DNA of 64,000 nt, from contig SRSI01000050.1 of NCBI GenBank assembly GCA_005656395.1, positions 744,001-808,000 on the forward strand. Reading direction: 5' to 3'. This DNA comes from Strongyloides papillosus (lineage: Eukaryota; Nematoda; Chromadorea; Rhabditida; Strongyloididae). The first letter of the stretch is position 1, and each line of letters opens with the position of its first letter. Shown here piece by piece: positions 52,657 through 64,000 of this stretch. The translations under genes and the position numbers were made by a program. A model generated the notes under the pieces. That model had not been told where the DNA came from and did not search any database. It was given only the letters and a program-made list of their open reading frames with translations.

Positions 52657-53022
52657 ATGCATTTCATAAAATATTTCACTATCCTTGTACTTTTGGCTGT
52701 TCAATACAGTCTTCAAGATGATATTACAACATATGCAACAACGCCTGCTTATATGTATAGTTATGATTACGGAGATAGTGGTTTTGGTACTACACAAGAA
52801 TCACCATTAGATTATGTTAATAGAGAGAAGAGATCGCTTAAAGATAAATTTGTAAGTTCTAATAAGGTATTATAAATTGTTCTTTAGAAAGATGTAAAAA
52901 GTAAAGCAAAAGATCTAGTTGGTAAGGCAAAAGATGGAGCAAAGAAACTAGCTAAAAAAACTAAAGATGTAGCAGAGAATCTAGTTGATAAGACTGAATC
53001 AAAATTTAGAAAACTTTTTTAA
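52657..53022 (+). CDS. Secreted amphipathic peptide precursor 4 (two exons)
   Basis: Exons 52657-52851 and 52888-53022; intron 52852-52887 (36 nt), phase 0. Nearly the same protein as copy 3: signal peptide, acidic propeptide, Arg-Glu-Lys-Arg site, and a 44-residue long-type exon 2 ending Phe-Arg-Lys-Leu-Phe. In exon 2 only three residues seem changed relative to copy 3 (Glu to Gly, Ala to Thr, Lys to Arg), so this is the most recent duplication of the array. An in-frame ATG at 52639 precedes the likely transcription start and is not used here. Confidence 0.8.
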
Positions 53023-54136
53023 AAAAGACTATAATATACCAAGGGTTCTAAAATTCTTACTCTGGATTGATTTTATGATGAATATTATTGTTTTACATCA
53101 AATTTCATGTATAATATTATCTTTTGTCAAGAAATTGGTTTTTAAATCAATTGGAAATATAAAAATATTAAAAATAAGATATATGATTTTATTATGTTTA
53201 TGTAAAATATTAGTATTTTATCATTTTTTTAATAAATTATAGTCATTAGATTTTACATTTTTTGCTCCTAAGGAAACAAAATTAAGTATTCAACACTATA
53301 TTTATGCAAATCATTCTAAAAATTTCATCAAATCAATACAGTTTTAAAAGTTGAAGCAACTGAATTTTTATAAACTTATAAATAACTATTACTTACATTT
53401 TGTTACTAATTATTGATGAATTAATTATATTCTTAAGAAATATGTGGATTTCATTATTTTAATAATAAAATTATACAATAAAAGATTAAATTTACTGCAA
53501 ACTCGTTTGTTAAAAAAGTACTTTAAGAAATTAAAACTCTTTTTACTGTAAACAGTTTGTTTTAAATTTAAATAATATGTGTGAACTGTAAAAAAATTAT
53601 TTCAGAATAAATTATGCCAATAAAAAGTTAAAGATAAATTTTATGTTTTAGTTAAATAATAACTCCAGTAAAGAAATTAAAAAAAAACTAAGAAAAAAAT
53701 ATATTTATTATTTAGTCTTCTATATACAGATATATAATAATAAAAGTTGCCGACCAAATAAAGCTATATTTATTAACATCCAAAATTCTTTGTGGTAGAT
53801 GACTTTGAACTAATATTTAAAATATTTCTAAAAAATTACCATTTTATTTGTTTAAAGAATTTGGAAAGCTTGTAAATCATAACATTGTTATTCATATTAA
53901 ATATTTATTTCATTAATACATATTACTTTATCAAGATTTATATCAAAGTTCAACTTATGAAAATTCGACTTTTATTTATATTGGAAATATATTTTTGACG
54001 ATAAACAAAGTAAAAAATGATTTTGAAAATGAAATTATTCATAAAAAGTTATCACATTTTCTTTTTATCGCTTTATTATTTTTGGATTGCAAATATTTAG
54101 TATTTTTTTTATTTAAGAAAAATATTCTAAAATAAG

Positions 54137-54146
54137 TATAAAAAGA
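54137..54146 (+). promoter_or_regulatory. TATA box, peptide gene 5
   Basis: TATAAAAAGA, 39 nt before the ATG at 54176. Confidence 0.6.
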
Positions 54147-54175
54147 AATGATTTGAAATGAAAAATATCATCAAA

Positions 54176-54466
54176 ATGCATTTCATAAAATATTTCACTA
54201 TCCTTGTACTTTTGGCCGTTCAATACAGTCTCCAAGATGATACTACAACATACGCAACAACGCCAGAATGTACGTCTAATTGTGCTACCAGAAGTAGTGA
54301 TTTTGGCACTACACAAGGATCACTATCAGATTCTGTTACTAGAAAGAAGAGATCTTTAAAATTACTTGTAAGTTCTAATAAGAGATTATTAATTGTTCTT
54401 TAGAAGACTTTAGGTAAAGGTGCATTAAAAAAAGCACTTAATACAGCAATGAAAAAATTAGCTTAA
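54176..54466 (+). CDS. Secreted amphipathic peptide precursor 5 (two exons)
   Basis: Exons 54176-54367 and 54404-54466; intron 54368-54403 (36 nt), phase 0. Short type, with a 20-residue exon 2 like copy 1 (Lys-Thr-Leu-Gly-Lys start). The propeptide differs: the Tyr-rich middle is replaced by a segment with two cysteines (Cys-Thr-Ser-Asn-Cys), also seen as a Cys pair in copy 6. Arg-Lys-Lys-Arg site present. The released basic peptide would be about 25 residues. The 3' untranslated DNA follows the family pattern. An in-frame ATG at 54158 lies too close to the TATA box. Confidence 0.8.
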
Positions 54467-55563
54467 AAAAAGTATAATATATTAAAAGTTTAAAATTTTT
54501 TACTCTGGACTGATTTTAAGATAAATATTATTGTTTTACATCAAATTTCATGCATAATATTATCTTTTGTCAAGAAATTAGTTTTTGAATTAATTAAAAA
54601 TATCAAAATATTAAATATAAGATACATGATTTTATTGGTTTTGTAAAATATTAATATTTTATCATTTTTAATAAATTACAGTCATTAGATTTTATATTTT
54701 TGTGCTAATATAATAAATTAAATATTTAACACTATATTTATGCATATCATTCTTAAAATTTCATCAAATTTATGCAATTATAAAAGTTGAATTAATTAAT
54801 TTTTTATGTACTTCTAAAAAACCATTAAATACATTTTATAATATTTATTGATCATTCAAATAAGTTTAAAGAAATAAATGAATTTCTTTATTTTAATAAA
54901 AAAAATTAGACAATAACAAATTAAATATATTGCAAACTCTATATTTAAAAAAGTATTTCAAGAAATTAAAACTCTTTTAACAGTTTTTTTTAAATTTCAA
55001 TGAAACGAGTGACTGTATAGAAATTATTTTACAATGAAGTATACTGATAAAAAATATAAAATAAATTTTATATTTTGGTTAAATAATAACGCCAAAAACT
55101 GAATTTTTTAAAAACTAAAAAATTTGTAAAATAAATGTTTTATTCTCTAATTACAGATATAAAATAATAAAAGCTACCGATCAAATAAAGTAATATTTAT
55201 CAACATCCTAAAATACTTAGTGATAGATGATTTTAAACTAATATTTAAAATATTTCTAAAAAATTATTATTTTACTTGTTTAAAAACGTTTGGAAAGCTT
55301 GTAAATCAAAATATTGTAATTTACATTAAATATTTATCCTGTTAATACAAATTAATTTATGAAGATTAATATTAAAATTCAACTTATAAAAAATTGACTT
55401 TTATGAATTTTGAAAATATATTTTACAATACAAACAAAGTAAAAAAAGATTTTAATAATGTAATCATTTTCAAAAAATTACAACATTTTTTATTGCTAGA
55501 TTATTATATTTAGATTGCAAATATTTAGTCTTTTTTTCATTTAAAAAGATATTCTAAAATGAG

Positions 55564-55573
55564 TATAAAAAGG
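55564..55573 (+). promoter_or_regulatory. TATA box, peptide gene 6
   Basis: TATAAAAAGG, 39 nt before the ATG at 55603. Confidence 0.65.
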
Positions 55574-55602
55574 AATGATTAAGAATGAAAAATATCATCA
55601 AA

Positions 55603-55956
55603 ATGCATTTCATAAAATATTTCACTATCCTTGTACTTTTGGCTATTCAATACAGTTTCCAAGATGATACTACTACATATGCAACAACACCTGATTGCAC
55701 GTATAATTGTGACTTCGGTACTACACAAGGAGCACCATCAGATTTTGTTACTAGAAAGAAGAGATCATCAATTAAAGAAAAATTTGTAAGTTCTAATAAG
55801 GTATTATTAATTGTTCTTTAGGAGAAAGTAAAAGCTAAAGCAGAGAAACTAGCTAAAAAAGCTACAGATGGAGCAGTTAAAGCATTTGATAAAACTAAAA
55901 ATGCAGCAGAGAAGATGGTTGATAAAGCTAATTTAGCAATGAGAAAATTATTCTAA
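55603..55956 (+). CDS. Secreted amphipathic peptide precursor 6 (two exons)
   Basis: Exons 55603-55785 and 55822-55956; intron 55786-55821 (36 nt), phase 0. Long type: exon 2 has 44 residues, richer in Ala and slightly less basic than copies 3 and 4 (Lys-Ala-Lys-Ala-Glu-Lys start, Arg-Lys-Leu-Phe end). The propeptide is the shortest and carries a Cys pair (Cys-Thr-Tyr-Asn-Cys). Arg-Lys-Lys-Arg furin-type site and signal peptide are conserved. Last unit before the array is cut by the LTR of element 3 about 390 bp downstream. Function unknown. Confidence 0.8.
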
Positions 55957-56379
55957 AAAGACTATAATATACTAAGGGTTCAAAAATTCTTACTCTGGAT
56001 TGGTTTATGATTAATCATATTGTTTTACATCAAATATCATGCATAGTATAATCTTTTGTCAAGAAATTGGTTTTCAAATTAAAAATATAACCACATTAAA
56101 CATATGATATATGATTTTATTATGTTTATGTAAAACAATTGTATTTTATCGTTTTTTCAATAAATTATAGTCATTAGATTTTATATTTTTATTACTAATA
56201 TAATAAATTAAATATTTAACACCAAATTTATACACGCATCATCCTTTAAATCTCATCAATTTTATAAAATTTTAAGAGTTGAAAGAACTATTTTTTTTAT
56301 ACTTCTAAATAACTATTGCTTTCATTTTATCAATAATTATTGATCCGTAATGCCCAGCATTAGAATAAAAGAAAAATAA

Positions 56380-56406
56380 TAATATATATATGTAAATTAT
56401 ATATAA

Positions 56407-56462
<56 letters not shown>
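56380..56462. repeat. AT-dinucleotide microsatellite
   Basis: Almost pure (TA)n with short interruptions; the longest run is from about 56417 to 56462. It lies in the proposed U3 of element 3. Confidence 0.9.
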
Positions 56463-56465
<3 letters not shown>

Positions 56466-56587
56466 TAATAAAAGAAAAGAGAACGGATATTGAAAATAAG
56501 TATTATGTGCAGATTTGAATATTATTTTATATAATATATAAATCTGTACATATACTTAACAAAACATCTGGGAAAAGAAAAGAACAT

Positions 56588-56622
56588 CCTCCTATTAAAC
56601 AAAGAAGAAGTTTAATAGGAGG
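56588..56622. repeat. 13-bp perfect inverted repeat in U3
   Basis: CCTCCTATTAAAC (56588-56600) and its exact inverse (56610-56622) around a 9-nt loop, ending 17 bp before the TATA box. Possibly a factor-binding palindrome. Confidence 0.8.
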
Positions 56623-56638
56623 AGAAGAAGAAAAGCTG

Positions 56639-56673
56639 TATATAAAGGAAGAATATTTTCAAGAGTTCAGTTT
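56639..56673 (+). promoter_or_regulatory. LTR core promoter of element 3
   Basis: TATATAAAGG at 56639-56648 and the initiator-like TTCAGTTT at 56666-56673, which places +1 at about 56669, 30 nt after the TATA start. Confidence 0.6.
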
Positions 56674-56704
56674 AGTTTTGGGATATAAAGAAGAATAATA
56701 ATCA

Positions 56705-56782
56705 GAGGTGCTGAATAGCACTCTGAAACCTAGAGGTGCTGAATAGCACTCTAGCCAAGAATGGAGGTGCTGAATAGCACTC
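56705..56782 (+). repeat. Three copies of a 19-nt hairpin repeat
   Basis: GAGGTGCTGAATAGCACTC occurs exactly three times (56705-56723, 56733-56751, 56764-56782). Each copy can fold as a stem with a GAAT loop and one bulged G. All lie downstream of the predicted transcription start, so they would be in the RNA. Confidence 0.85.
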
Positions 56783-56942
56783 CATATCCAGGAACTCCGG
56801 ACAATATTAACTTTTATTTACCATAAAATATATTGTTCGTTATTCATAATAAATAAAAGGTTATATTATAATTTATGTGTTTTTGTTATTATATATTCTG
56901 ATCGAGCACGCATGTTCCAACATGCTTCTTCATTAGGTAACA

Positions 56943-64000
<7,058 letters not shown>

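Larger units (their letters stand above)
48147..56345 (+). repeat. Tandem array of six peptide-gene units (about 1.4-1.5 kb each)
   Basis: Start codons at 48186, 49626, 51132, 52657, 54176 and 55603 are 1440, 1506, 1525, 1519 and 1427 bp apart. Coding exons, introns and the 1.1-1.2 kb between genes are all homologous from unit to unit. Examples of spacer landmarks are ATTCTTACTCTGGATTG and TTTTATCGTTTTTTAATAAATTATAG after each gene, and CTAATATTTAAAATATTTCTAAAAAATTA before each. The spacers hold no other gene that I can support. The array is cut on the right at about 56345 by element 3. Confidence 0.9.
56351..56942 (+). repeat. Putative 5' LTR of element 3
   Basis: Proposed limits TGCCCAGC (56351) to GTAACA (56942), based on TG...CA ends. 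Contents in order: (TA)n tract, a 13-bp inverted repeat, TATA at 56639, TTCAGTTT initiator at 56666-56673, three hairpin repeats and AATAAA at 56848-56857. A TGG at 56956 could start a primer binding site. Only the second LTR could confirm the ends. Confidence 0.45.

Noticed and set aside
48078..54316. Minus-strand Cys-rich frames opposite the peptide genes (for example 51066-51272)
   Set aside because: They recur only because exon 1 is duplicated. There is no start context or promoter on that strand, and the plus-strand frame explains the conservation.
48186..55956. Interpretation of the peptide genes as multi-copy neuropeptide precursors
   Set aside because: Each precursor has only one basic cleavage site and one long helix, with no C-terminal Gly-Lys/Arg amidation signal.
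48147..56345. Regularly spaced repeats considered as CRISPR-like or satellite DNA
   Set aside because: The unit is 1.4-1.5 kb and contains a spliced gene with a promoter; it is an ordinary tandem gene array in a eukaryote.

Overview
The window is a piece of a very AT-rich animal genome. I infer a nematode, most likely from the Strongyloides group (clade IV). The grounds are the extreme AT content of non-coding DNA, very short introns, TTTCAG-type splice acceptors just upstream of start codons, expanded MATH-BTB genes and small lineage-specific secreted gene families. This is inference; no rRNA or single-copy marker gene is present to settle it.

Layout. (1) 1-9.7 kb: end of a Tc1/mariner-like repeat, three plus-strand MATH-BTB loci (two broken, one intact), a small secreted basic protein gene (family A) and one minus-strand MATH-BTB gene. 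(2) 10.4-15.6 kb: a complete, nearly pristine Ty3/gypsy-type LTR retrotransposon, inserted in the upstream DNA of that MATH-BTB gene. (3) 17-35 kb: a tandem array in which two secreted families alternate on the minus strand: A (Ser/Arg/Asn-rich basic proteins) and B (WDGK proteins with a tentative cystatin-like pattern), in the order A-B(broken)-A-B-A-B-A. A second, related retrotransposon (19.0-23.9 kb) sits inside this array. (4) 35.8-42.5 kb: three intact minus-strand MATH-BTB genes. (5) 42.7-47.8 kb: a repeat-rich gap holding a piggyBac-like MITE, a decayed hAT transposon and an old dispersed repeat. (6) 48.1-56.3 kb: six tandem copies, about 1.4-1.5 kb apart, of a two-exon gene for a secreted precursor with a furin-type RxKR site followed by a Lys/Ala-rich amphipathic helix. 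Every copy has a 36-nt intron and all but one a TATAAAAAG box, always 39 nt before the same ATG. (7) 56.35 kb to the end: the 5' part of a third, much more GC-rich Ty3/gypsy-type element with an LTR, a 1.2-kb leader and one open gag-pol frame that runs off the window. Between its Gag zinc knuckles and its protease lies a long insert with two hydrophobic segments and a Cys-rich block.

How it fits together. The host genes are three secreted families (A, B, peptide) and one intracellular adaptor family (MATH-BTB, expected Cullin-3 substrate receptors). All are expanding by local tandem duplication, with clear birth-and-death: broken copies, a gene-conversion mosaic and a stop-codon loss. Paralogous spacers act as empty-site controls and allow the insertion sites of the first two retrotransposons to be read. 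The peptide array and the gag-pol insert of the third element are the strongest candidates for undescribed biology.
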